41,283 bases of DNA, taken from the NCBI GenBank assembly GCA_002408385.1, contig DHSB01000001.1, positions 1,248 to 42,530 on the forward strand, in the 5' to 3' direction. The position numbers and the translations under genes were made by a program. Below the pieces are notes generated by a model that had not been told where the DNA came from, made no database searches, and saw only the letters and a program-made list of their open reading frames with translations. Source of the DNA: Myxococcales bacterium UBA5297. Lineage in GTDB: Bacteria; Myxococcota; Myxococcia; Myxococcales; UBA5297. Positions 1 through 7,657 of the stretch are shown in pieces (the stretch's first letter is position 1; every line of letters begins with the position of its first letter).

Positions 1-2
1 GG

Positions 3-41
3 CTGCGCCAGCGGGTGCTCAAGGGGGCGGCCCGATGGTGA
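3..41 (+). CDS. pstC: PstC C-terminal tail (partial)
   Basis: Only the last twelve codons are inside the window, reading [12 protein letters not shown] and then TGA. The frame has no start here and overlaps the first bases of pstA by seven nucleotides. The basic C-terminal tail and the position directly before pstA fit the phosphate ABC permease PstC, the usual partner of PstA in the inner-membrane channel. The identification rests on gene order rather than on recognisable domain sequence. Confidence 0.55.
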   Translation: MRQRVLKGAARW

Positions 42-961
42 CGCCCTCGCAGCCGGAGCTGGCCCCCGTCGCGCCGACGACGCCGCCGGCCGAGCCTTCG
101 CCGCTCGGCGACCAGCGTTCGGGCCGGCTCGGCGAGCGGCTCTTCACGCTCGTCTGCCTGCTCTCGCTGGCGCTTCCGCTGCTGCTGCTCGCGCTGCTGT
201 TCGGACAGACCCTCGCCGACGCGCTGCCGCGGCTCGACTGGGCCTTCTTGACCAGCTTCCCCTCCTCGCGCCCCGAGGCCGCGGGGATCCTGCCCGCCCT
301 CGCCGGCAGCGCGGTGCTGATGGTGCTCACCGCGGCGATCGCCATCCCGCTCGGGGTCGGCGCCGCGCTCTGGCTCGAGGAGTACGCGCGCCCGAGCCGC
401 TTCACCGCGTTCGTCGAGCTCAACATCAGCAACCTGGCCGGCGTCCCGTCGATCATCTACGGCCTGCTCGGCCTCGAGCTGTTCGTGCGCGCGCTCTCGC
501 TCGGCCGCAGCCTGCTGGCGGGCGCGGCGACCCTCGCGCTGCTGGTGCTGCCGATGGTGATCCTCTCCTCGCGCGAGGCGCTGCGCGCGGTGCCCCTGTC
601 GGTCCGCGAGGCCTGCTTCGCCCTGGGTGCCGACCGCTGGCAGGGGCTGCGCCGGGTGGTGCTGCCGATGGCGGCGCCGGGGATGCTCACCGGCATCATC
701 CTCGCGCTCGCCCGCGCCGTCGGAGAGACCGCCCCGCTGGTCACCATCGGCGCGGTCGCCTACGTCAACTTCGTCCCCAGCTCGGTGCTCGACGAGTTCA
801 CCGCGCTGCCCATCCAGATCTTCAGCTGGGTCTCGCGGCCGCAGCTCGCCTTCCGGGCCAACGCCTCGGCGGGGATCGTGGTCCTGCTCGCGTTCATGCT
901 GGCCCTCAACGCGGCGGCCATCTGGTTGCGCGCGCGGCTCCAGCGCCGCATCGACTGGTGA
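35..961 (+). CDS. pstA: Phosphate ABC transporter permease PstA
   Basis: Inner-membrane permease of the high-affinity phosphate importer PstSCAB, 308 residues. A Pro/Ala-rich cytoplasmic N-terminus of about 35 residues precedes the first membrane segment ([20 protein letters not shown]). Several more hydrophobic spans follow. The EAA-type loop that docks on the ATPase is clear around residues 190-235 ([14 protein letters not shown], then GETAPL). The ATG overlaps the pstC stop region and leads straight into pstB, so the genes are translationally coupled. Length and motifs are normal for the family. Confidence 0.95.
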   Translation: MVTPSQPELAPVAPTTPPAEPSPLGDQRSGRLGERLFTLVCLLSLALPLLLLALLFGQTLADALPRLDWAFLTSFPSSRPEAAGILPALAGSAVLMVLTAAIAIPLGVGAALWLEEYARPSRFTAFVELNISNLAGVPSIIYGLLGLELFVRALSLGRSLLAGAATLALLVLPMVILSSREALRAVPLSVREACFALGADRWQGLRRVVLPMAAPGMLTGIILALARAVGETAPLVTIGAVAYVNFVPSSVLDEFTALPIQIFSWVSRPQLAFRANASAGIVVLLAFMLALNAAAIWLRARLQRRIDW

Positions 962-971
962 GGGAGGCTCC

Positions 972-1754
972 GTGTACGCCGAGAACACCGCCGAACCCCC
1001 GCGCGCCAAGCTCCGGACCGAAGGGCTGCGGGCCTGGTTCGGCCACACCGAAGCGCTGCGCGGGGTGACCCTGCGCCTGCCCGAGCGACAGGTGACCGCC
1101 ATCATCGGCCCTTCGGGCTGCGGCAAGTCGACCTTCATCCGCTGCCTGAACCGGATGCACGAGGTGGTGCCCGGCGCGCGGCTCGAGGGGCGGGTGACGC
1201 TCGACGGCCAGGACGTCTACGCCCCGCAAATCAACCCGGCGCGTCTGCGGCGGCGGGTCGGCATGGTCTTCCAGAAGGCCAACCCCTTCCCGACGATGAG
1301 CATCCGCGACAACGTGCTCGCGGGGCTGAAGCTCAACCGGATGCGCATCGAGGACCCCGAGGTGATCGTCGAGCGGGCGCTGCGGCAAGCGGCGCTCTGG
1401 GACGAGGTGAAGGACGAGCTCGACCGCTCGGGAGTGCACCTGTCGGGCGGCCAGCAGCAGCGCCTGTGCATCGCGCGCTGCCTGGCGCTCGAGCCCGAGG
1501 TGCTGTTGATGGACGAGCCCTGCTCGGCGCTCGACCCCATCGCCACGGCCAAGGTCGAGGAGCTCATCCGCGACCTGAGCGAGCGCTACACCGTGGTCCT
1601 GGTGACCCACAACATGCAGCAGGCCGCGCGCGTGGCCGACTACACTGCGTTTTTCTACATGGGCGAGTTGGTAGAGTACGCGCCCACCGACGAGCTCTTC
1701 ACCCATCCCGAGGACCGCAGGACCGAGGACTACATCACCGGGCGCTTCGGCTAG
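972..1754 (+). CDS. pstB: Phosphate ABC transporter ATP-binding protein PstB
   Basis: ATPase of the Pst phosphate importer, 260 residues, on the cytoplasmic face. Visible motifs in order: Walker [11 protein letters not shown]-loop (VFQKANPFP, the PstB-typical form), signature LSGGQQQRL, Walker B VLLMDEP with CSALDP D-loop, and the switch His in VTHNMQQA. The frame is open far upstream, but I start it at the GTG preceded by AGGGAGG at five bases spacing. This gives a normal PstB N-terminus just after pstA. phoU follows 29 bp downstream. Confidence 0.95.
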   Translation: MYAENTAEPPRAKLRTEGLRAWFGHTEALRGVTLRLPERQVTAIIGPSGCGKSTFIRCLNRMHEVVPGARLEGRVTLDGQDVYAPQINPARLRRRVGMVFQKANPFPTMSIRDNVLAGLKLNRMRIEDPEVIVERALRQAALWDEVKDELDRSGVHLSGGQQQRLCIARCLALEPEVLLMDEPCSALDPIATAKVEELIRDLSERYTVVLVTHNMQQAARVADYTAFFYMGELVEYAPTDELFTHPEDRRTEDYITGRFG

Positions 1755-1783
1755 CGCCGGCGCCCGCTTCCAGGAAGACGAGC

Positions 1784-2473
1784 ATGGCGCGACTGCACAC
1801 CGATCGCGGATACGAGGCCGAGCTGCACCGCTTGCGCGAGCAGCTTCTGCTGATGGGCGCCAAGGTCGAGGAGCTGATCGCCGGCAGTATGCGCTCGCTG
1901 CGCGAGCGCGACGCGGCGCTGGCCCGCAAGACCATCGCCGACGACGACGAGATCGACCGGCTCGAGGTGGACATCGACGAGCTGTGCCTGCGCATCCTGG
2001 CGCGTCGCCAGCCGGTCGCCTCGGACCTGCGCTTCCTGACCTCCTCGCTCAAGCTGGTGACCAACCTCGAGCGCATCGGCGATCTCGGGGTCAACATCTG
2101 CGAGCGGGCCATCGAGCTGATGGAGGAGCCGCCGCTCAAGCCGTACGTCGATCTGCCGCGGATGGCCGAGGCGGCGCAGGCGATGGTGCGCGAGGCGCTC
2201 GACGCCTTCGTCGCCGGCGACCCCGAGCGCGCCCGGCGCGTCATCGCCCAGGACCGAGAGGTCGACGAGCTGAACAACCAGCTCTTTCGCGAGCTGCTCA
2301 CCTACATGATGGAGGACACCGGCAACGTCTATCGGGCGACCCGGCTGCAGTCGATAGCCAAGTACCTCGAGCGCATCGGCGACCACGCCACCAACCTCGC
2401 CGAGGAGGTGGTGTTCATGCTCAAGGGCAAGGACATCCGTCACCGCGGCGGAAGGGGCGACCCGGCGCAGTGA
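1784..2473 (+). CDS. phoU: Phosphate signalling protein PhoU
   Basis: Cytoplasmic regulator that couples the Pst transporter to the PhoR/PhoB phosphate response, 229 residues. It shows the two PhoU three-helix repeats. Each carries an acidic metal-binding signature: TNLERIGDLGVNICE around residue 100 and YLERIGDHATNLAEE around residue 200. It starts at an ATG 29 bp after pstB, with AGGAAG upstream, and closes the recognisable pst operon. Its TGA is followed in the same frame by the arsenate-reductase-like gene. Confidence 0.95.
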   Translation: MARLHTDRGYEAELHRLREQLLLMGAKVEELIAGSMRSLRERDAALARKTIADDDEIDRLEVDIDELCLRILARRQPVASDLRFLTSSLKLVTNLERIGDLGVNICERAIELMEEPPLKPYVDLPRMAEAAQAMVREALDAFVAGDPERARRVIAQDREVDELNNQLFRELLTYMMEDTGNVYRATRLQSIAKYLERIGDHATNLAEEVVFMLKGKDIRHRGGRGDPAQ

Positions 2474-2491
2474 GCCCGCCCGAAGTGCGGC

Positions 2492-2872
2492 GTGCTCTTC
2501 CGGTGCGTCGAAAACTCCCGCCGGAGCCAGGTGGCCGAAGCCTGGGCGTGCGAGCTGCTGCCCGCCTCGCTCAAGGTCCACAGCGCGGGCTCGAAGCCCG
2601 GCGCGCTCAATCCTTGGGCCGTGCGCCTCATGCAGGAGGTGGGCGCCGCCCCCTCGACGCATCGGGCCAAGGGCCTGCGGGGGGTGCCCGTCGCCGAGGT
2701 CGATCTCGCCATCGCGCTTTGCCTCGAAGAGATCTGCCCGGAGCTGCCTCTGTCCTTGCGGCGCGAGTCGTGGGCGACGCCTGACCCGGCGCGCACCGCC
2801 GCCGACGAAGCGGCGCTCGGCCAGGCGCGCCACGAGATCAAGGGCAAGGTCGAGGAACTCACCGCCCGCTGA
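2492..2872 (+). CDS. arsC: Arsenate reductase / low-MW phosphatase-fold protein
   Basis: 126 residues with the low-molecular-weight tyrosine-phosphatase fold used by thioredoxin-coupled arsenate reductases. The N-terminal phosphate loop is C5-VENSR-R11 (CX5R) followed by SQ.AEA. The VHSAGS segment and the C-terminal W-ATPDPA motif (general-acid Asp98) are in place. Two further cysteines, C77 and C82, sit where the redox pair of Bacillus ArsC lies, but four residues apart rather than six. GTG is the only plausible start: the frame is closed by the phoU TGA seven codons upstream. I see no strong ribosome-binding site, so translation may depend on coupling to phoU. A protein phosphatase role is the alternative. 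Confidence 0.75.
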   Translation: MLFRCVENSRRSQVAEAWACELLPASLKVHSAGSKPGALNPWAVRLMQEVGAAPSTHRAKGLRGVPVAEVDLAIALCLEEICPELPLSLRRESWATPDPARTAADEAALGQARHEIKGKVEELTAR

Positions 2873-3261
2873 GTGCAGCGCACCGCAAGTCGGCCCGACC
2901 CCTTTCAAGCCTCGCCTCGAGCTCATCCGCGACGCCCCGTGGACGAAGCCGCGCGCGGCCGATCCGGGTTGCGGCGCGCACCGTCTCCCGGAGCTTCATC
3001 CAGTCCCGGGAGCGCGTACAGGCGGGCAAGTTCATCGTCGCCTCGTTCGCGATGCTCGCGGCCTACCTGCTCGGCACCTCGGCGTTGCAGCCATTGCGGG
3101 CGGCTTCCCAGAAGCGCGGACCAGGCTGTCGCCCTCGCGCTCGCCACCGACGCGCGCGCCGCACCGAGGCCCCCTTCAGATGGACGTCACTTGCCCCCCA
3201 GAGAGGGGCGCCCAAACTTGAGCTGCGCGGATTTCGAGGCGGACAGAGCGAAGGAGAGCCG
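2873..3261. other. Intergenic stretch, no supported gene
   Basis: About 390 bp between arsC and the first KGG gene. Frames are open, but none has a credible start and family resemblance together. One plus-strand frame around 3031-3105 reads like a single hydrophobic helix (FIVASFAMLAAYLLGTS). It lacks a start and a continuation, so at most it is a relic of a membrane protein. Confidence 0.5.
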
Positions 3262-3390
3262 ATGGCTGGCACCAAGCAACCCAAGGGCGACATGACCGTC
3301 CGCGAGGCCGGACACAAGGGCGGCGAGAAGGGCGGCCCTCGGGTGCGAGAGCTGATCGAGAAGGGCAAGGGGCTCGAAGCCGAGAGGTGA
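3262..3390 (+). CDS. Short KGG-motif stress protein (42 aa)
   Basis: A 42-residue protein with one KGG block: it opens MAGTKQPKGDMTVREAG and continues HKGGEKGG, then a RVRELIEKGK helix. This is the stress-induced bacterial repeat family (KGG motif) known from GsiB and Con-10-like hydrophilic proteins. The start ATG has AAGGAGAG seven bases upstream. The opening (GDMTVREAG) and closing (RVRELIEKGK) blocks are shared with the next two genes, so the three are paralogues. The molecular function is unknown; desiccation or osmotic protection is inferred from the family. Confidence 0.8.
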   Translation: MAGTKQPKGDMTVREAGHKGGEKGGPRVRELIEKGKGLEAER

Positions 3391-3545
3391 GCCTCGCCCG
3401 CTCGCAGCTCGACCGGCGACCCAGGGCTGCCCCGCGGACAGGCATTGGAGCCGGACCGGGACTCCCCCTTGCAGGCATACCCGTGAGTCACGAGCCTTAG
3501 TTCAGAAGCGGGCGAAACACCGGCGCCCGAGAAAGGAGAGACGGA

Positions 3546-3896
3546 ATGGCTGAGAAGCACAAGGGAGACATGACCGTCCGCGACGCGGGCAAGCTAGGTG
3601 GCGAAGCCCGCAAGTCGGAGCTCGGGTCAGAGGGCTACGCGGAGCTCGGCCACAAGGGTGGCGAGAAGGTCGCGCGCGAACGTGGCCACGAGTTCTACGA
3701 GGAGATCGGCCATAAGGGCGGCGAGACCCGCAAGGCGCAACTCGGCCCCGAGGGCTACAAGGAGATCGGTCACCTCGGCGGCGAGGCCCGGAAGGCAGAG
3801 CTGGGGACCGAGGGCTACTCGGAGCTGGGGCACAAGGGCGGCCAACGCGTCCGCGAGCTGATCGAGGAAGGCAAGGCGGCCGAGGAGGAGGAGTAA
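3546..3896 (+). CDS. KGG-repeat stress protein, multi-repeat (116 aa)
   Basis: 116 residues, very hydrophilic, without Cys. After the shared opening ([11 protein letters not shown]) it consists of imperfect ~20-residue repeats, each built as GGE.RK.ELG.EGY.ELGHKGG. The central copy is divergent ([19 protein letters not shown]). It ends with the shared helix [10 protein letters not shown] and an acidic tail. The layout matches GsiB/KGG stress proteins, which are predicted to be disordered and protective. A good ribosome-binding site (AAAGGAGAG) precedes the ATG. It is the middle gene of a three-gene paralogous cluster, with 155 bp before it and 35 bp after it. Confidence 0.85.
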   Translation: MAEKHKGDMTVRDAGKLGGEARKSELGSEGYAELGHKGGEKVARERGHEFYEEIGHKGGETRKAQLGPEGYKEIGHLGGEARKAELGTEGYSELGHKGGQRVRELIEEGKAAEEEE

Positions 3897-3931
3897 CCGG
3901 CACTGTCGGCCCGCTAGGGAGAGAGAGAGCC

Positions 3932-4099
3932 ATGGCTGAGAAGGGAAAGGGCGGAATGACCGTCCGCGAGGCCGGCCGCAAAGGCGGCGCCATCCGCCGC
4001 GAAAAGCTCGGCTCCGAAGGCTACTCGGAGCTGGGCCACAAGGGCGGCCAGCGGGTCAAGAAGCTGATTCAAGAGGGCAAGGAAGTCGAAAAGAAGTAG
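3932..4099 (+). CDS. Short KGG-motif stress protein (55 aa)
   Basis: A 55-residue protein: [13 protein letters not shown], one [16 protein letters not shown] repeat, then [11 protein letters not shown] and a lysine tail. It is the third member of the KGG cluster and looks like the ends of the 116-residue neighbour with the inner repeats removed. A purine-rich GGGAGAGAGAG stretch lies upstream of the ATG. A strong intrinsic terminator follows 21 bp after the stop, so the cluster probably ends transcription here. Confidence 0.85.
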   Translation: MAEKGKGGMTVREAGRKGGAIRREKLGSEGYSELGHKGGQRVKKLIQEGKEVEKK

Positions 4100-4120
4100 C
4101 CGGCATGAGCCCGGCTTGAC

Positions 4121-4166
4121 CCGAGAGGAAGCGCATCCCTGGCGGGCGCGCTTCCTCTCGGTTTTT
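4121..4166 (+). terminator. Rho-independent terminator after KGG cluster
   Basis: A perfect 14-bp stem (4121-4134 with 4148-4161; left arm CCGAGAGGAAGCGC) closes a 13-base loop and runs directly into five T residues (4162-4166). It lies just after the last KGG gene on the plus strand, so it terminates that transcript before the histidine kinase. Confidence 0.92.
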
Positions 4167-4300
4167 CAAGAGCGCACTGCCCGCCCCCGCACACTTGCCA
4201 CCGGGTAACCCTCGGCCGGTCCCGCGCCCCTTCCACCGCTTTTGCACGGTGCCTAGATTCGGCGGGCACGCTACTCCCACTTAAGGGGGGCGCAGGCCTC

Positions 4301-7300
4301 ATGCTGGCGGACTCCCAGCCGATCGGCGCCTTCGATCCGATCCCGCTCGCCTCGGGCGAGTACCGGCTGGTGTTACGTGCGCTGCCCGATCCGGTCGTCG
4401 CCGTCGATGGCGGCGGGCTCGTCGCCTTTGCCAACGACGCCGCTGAGCACCTGTTCGGCAGCCCGCCGGGCGAGCTCACAGGACAACCCATCGGCCTCTT
4501 GGTCGAGGGCGAGCTCGGCCAGGCAGAGCAGCTCGGCAGGCTCGCCGGCCGCCGGACGAGGGTTCGCGGCCGACTCCGAGACGGGCGCCAGCTCGAGCTG
4601 GAGATGGTGGTCGGCCTGCTGCCAGCGCCCGGGGGCGATCTTGCCGTCGTCTGCTTTCGTGAGTGCAAGGAGCTGCAGCGCCAGGCGACCGCCGCGCGCT
4701 ACATGCGCACCGCCTCCCGCGCGGCGGCGCTCGTCTCGGCCCGGCTCGATCTCGACCACGTCCTCGAGACGATGGTCGATGCCCTGACGCAGGAGCTCGA
4801 CGCCGCCCTCGCCCGCATCTGGCTGGTCGAGAACGGCACCGAGCTGCGGGTGCGGGCTTCGGCGGGTCGAGCCCGGGCCGACGACTGCCTGGGCGAGCGC
4901 CTCGCCTTGGGCGAGCCCTCGCCGATCGGGCAGGTTGCGCTGGCACGCCTGCCTATCCTCAACGCCGACCTTACGACCGATCCGCGCTTTCCCCCGCGCT
5001 GGCTCCTCAAGGAGCGCATCCTCTCCGGCGCGGTCCTGCCGCTGACCATCGGGCGGGAGCTCCACGGCGTGCTCGCCTGCTTCTTTCACGAACCGCCCGC
5101 CGACGAGTTGGTCGAAATCCTCTTCACCTTCGCCGCGATGGTCGCGGCCTCGGTCGGCGACATCAACCTGCTCAAGCGCGAGCAGGCCGCTCGAACCGTC
5201 GCCGAGGCGGCGCAGCAGCGGCTCGTGTCGCAGAGCGAAGCCGACCGCTCGCGAGCCCGGGCGCTTGCCCTGGCCAACGAGGCGCTCTCCACCCAGCACG
5301 AGGAGCTCGAGAACGCGCGCCGCCGCCTCGCCGCCCAGCGCGCGGTGCTGCAGGCGCTGGCAGCCTGCACGACGCTCGAACAGGCCGCCCCCCGGATCCT
5401 CGAGGCCATCGGGACGAGCATGGGTTGGGACGTCGGCACGCTGTGGCTCTCCGACGCGCGCGAGGCGAGCCTGCGCCCAGCCGAAATCTGGGCCGCGCCC
5501 TCGACCGACCCTCAGGACTTCATCGCCCGCGCGCGCCGCGTCAGCTACGCGGTGGGCGAGGGGCTGGTCGGCAGGGTCTTTCAGACCGGCGAGCCGGCCT
5601 GGATGGACGACGCGACCAAGTGCTCGGCCTTCCGGCGCGCGGAGCTGGCCGCCAGCGCGGGGCTGCACGGCGCGGTCTGGTTCCCCATCCGCCACGGCAA
5701 CGAGGTCTACGGCGTCGTCGAGTTCTTCCAGCGCGAGCGGACGACGCCGGACGACGAGACGCTCCTCGCCATCGGCGCGCTCGGCCGGCAGATCGGCCAG
5801 TTCATCGAACGGGTGCGGGCGCAGCGCGCCCTGCAGAGCAGCGAGGAGCGCCTGGCGACCACCCTGCGCAGCATCGGCGACGCGGTGGTCGCCACCGACG
5901 CCGAGGGCCGGGTCGAGTACATGAATCCGGTCGCCGAGACGCTCACCGGCTGGCGCTCCGACGAGGCGCGGGGCCGGCCTCTCGGCGAAGCGGTGCGCTT
6001 TGTCGACGCGCAGACCCGCCAGCCCGAGGCGGGCTCGGCCATCGACGCGACCGGTCGGGCGCCGCGGGTCGATCCGCCGGCGAACACCCTGCTCATCGGG
6101 CGCGACGGGGGCGAAATCTTCGTCGAGAAGAGCGTCGGGCCCATCCTCGGCGCGCGGGGCGAGCCGGTGGGCGTGGTGCTGGTGTTTCGCGACGTGACCG
6201 AGAAGTGGCGCGCCGAGGCGCGCGGACGCTTCCTCTCGGAGGCGAGCGCCCTGCTCGCGAGCTCGCTCGACTACGAGCAGACGCTGAGCGAGATCGCGCG
6301 GGTCGCCGTCCCATCGATCGCCGACTGGTGCGCCGTCGAGCTGCTCGAGGGCGACTCGCTGCGCTCGCTGGTCATCTGCGGCGCCGACCCGGCGAAAAGC
6401 GCGCTCGCCCAGGCCGCGCGCCAACGCATCCCGCCCCAGACCTGCCGGGCCCACCTCGCCGCCTCGCCGCTGGGCCGGGGCGAGGCCCTGCTCTATTCGA
6501 GGCTCGATGAGCCGCAGCTCGCCTGGCTCGCCCGCGACGCCGACCACCTCGGCCTGCTGCGCCGGCTCAACCCGCGCTCGGCGCTGGTCGCCCCGGTCAC
6601 CGCGCGCGGGCGCACTCAGGGAACGCTCCTCTTCGCGGCGGCCGAGCCGCTGCGCTTCGACGCCGCCGACCTCTCCCTGGCCCAGGAGCTCGGCCGGCGC
6701 ATCGGCCTTGCCCTCGACAACGCCCGGCTGTTTCACCAGGCCCACGACGCGGTGCGCGCCCGCGACGAGTTCCTCTCCATCGCCTCCCACGAGCTCAAGA
6801 CGCCGCTCACCTCGCTGCGCCTGCACGTGCAAGGGCTCGAGCGCGAGGTCTGCCGCGGAGAAGTCGGCCCCGAGCGCGTCGTCAGCAAGCTGCGCAACGC
6901 CGACCAGCAGGCGGGCCGGCTCGCCGGGCTCATCAACGAGCTGCTCGACGTCTCGAACATCACCGCGGGCCGCCTGCACCTGTCGCCCGAGACGCTCGAC
7001 CTGACCGCTCTTGTCCGCGAGGTGGCCGGCCACTTCGCCGACTCGCTCGGACGGGTCGGCTGCACTCTGGAGCTGTGGTCGCCGGGCGCGGTCAGCGGAC
7101 ACTGGGACCGCATGAGGCTCGAGCAAGTCGTCACGAACCTGCTGTCGAACGCCATCAAGTACGGGGCGGGCAAGCCCATCCGGCTGACCATCGAAAAGAA
7201 CGAGCACACCGCCAGTCTCACGGTCGCCGACCAGGGCATCGGGATCTCGCCCGAGGACCTCGAGCGCATCTTCGCCCGCTTCGAGCGCGCCGTCTCCGCG

Positions 7301-7441
7301 CGCAACTACGGCGGCCTGGGAATCGGGCTCTACATCGTTCGGCGCGTGCTCGACGCGATGGGCGGCTCGATTCGAGTCCGCTCCACCCCCGGCGCGGGAG
7401 CCCGCTTCCGGGTCACGCTTCCCCTCGCCCGCGCGCCCTGA
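4301..7441 (+). CDS. Soluble hybrid-sensor histidine kinase, PAS-GAF-GAF-PAS-GAF-HisKA-HATPase
   Basis: 1046 residues without signal peptide or membrane spans, so a cytoplasmic sensor kinase. By eye the order is PAS (about 22-120), GAF (145-285), coiled coil (290-345), GAF (350-505), PAS (510-640; YMNPVAETLTGW), GAF (645-810) and the kinase core. The phosphoacceptor is His830 in SHELKTPLTSL. The N-box Asn is residue 950 (NLLSNAIKYG). G1 (DQGIGIS), F (FARFERA) and G2 (GGLGIGLYI) follow, so the kinase looks intact. There is no receiver domain and no response regulator nearby: an orphan kinase with five potential sensing modules and unknown ligands. A GGGG-rich ribosome-binding site precedes the ATG. 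Confidence 0.93.
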   Translation: MLADSQPIGAFDPIPLASGEYRLVLRALPDPVVAVDGGGLVAFANDAAEHLFGSPPGELTGQPIGLLVEGELGQAEQLGRLAGRRTRVRGRLRDGRQLELEMVVGLLPAPGGDLAVVCFRECKELQRQATAARYMRTASRAAALVSARLDLDHVLETMVDALTQELDAALARIWLVENGTELRVRASAGRARADDCLGERLALGEPSPIGQVALARLPILNADLTTDPRFPPRWLLKERILSGAVLPLTIGRELHGVLACFFHEPPADELVEILFTFAAMVAASVGDINLLKREQAARTVAEAAQQRLVSQSEADRSRARALALANEALSTQHEELENARRRLAAQRAVLQALAACTTLEQAAPRILEAIGTSMGWDVGTLWLSDAREASLRPAEIWAAPSTDPQDFIARARRVSYAVGEGLVGRVFQTGEPAWMDDATKCSAFRRAELAASAGLHGAVWFPIRHGNEVYGVVEFFQRERTTPDDETLLAIGALGRQIGQFIERVRAQRALQSSEERLATTLRSIGDAVVATDAEGRVEYMNPVAETLTGWRSDEARGRPLGEAVRFVDAQTRQPEAGSAIDATGRAPRVDPPANTLLIGRDGGEIFVEKSVGPILGARGEPVGVVLVFRDVTEKWRAEARGRFLSEASALLASSLDYEQTLSEIARVAVPSIADWCAVELLEGDSLRSLVICGADPAKSALAQAARQRIPPQTCRAHLAASPLGRGEALLYSRLDEPQLAWLARDADHLGLLRRLNPRSALVAPVTARGRTQGTLLFAAAEPLRFDAADLSLAQELGRRIGLALDNARLFHQAHDAVRARDEFLSIASHELKTPLTSLRLHVQGLEREVCRGEVGPERVVSKLRNADQQAGRLAGLINELLDVSNITAGRLHLSPETLDLTALVREVAGHFADSLGRVGCTLELWSPGAVSGHWDRMRLEQVVTNLLSNAIKYGAGKPIRLTIEKNEHTASLTVADQGIGISPEDLERIFARFERAVSARNYGGLGIGLYIVRRVLDAMGGSIRVRSTPGAGARFRVTLPLARAP

Positions 7442-7657
7442 AAGCGCCCCGCGGTCGCGCTTGCGCCTTCGGGGGGGCGTTTCGGTGCGAAGGGGTGCCG
7501 GCGCGCCTGGCTCTTCGCTTCGAGGCCGCGCCAAAGCGCCTTGGGGCGGCCGCCCTTTGCCATACAGAAGCCCTGCGCGGCTCTTCTGACGCCGGTGCCA
7601 AGCCCATCGGGGCCGCCCCGTTGGCAGCGTCGCGGGGGGGTGTCTACCTTCGCGCCC

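Noticed and set aside
2873..3295. 140-codon plus-strand frame before the KGG genes
   Set aside because: Ser/Arg/Pro-rich with no family resemblance; it runs through the ribosome-binding site of the first KGG gene.
4230..4300. Sigma54 promoter upstream of the histidine kinase
   Set aside because: No GG-N10-GC element in the right orientation and spacing; the TTTTGCACGG stretch alone is not enough.
4373..7534. A 1053-codon minus-strand frame opposite the histidine kinase
   Set aside because: The plus strand carries all kinase motifs; the antisense product is Arg/Gly/Glu-rich without any family pattern, typical of GC-rich shadow frames.
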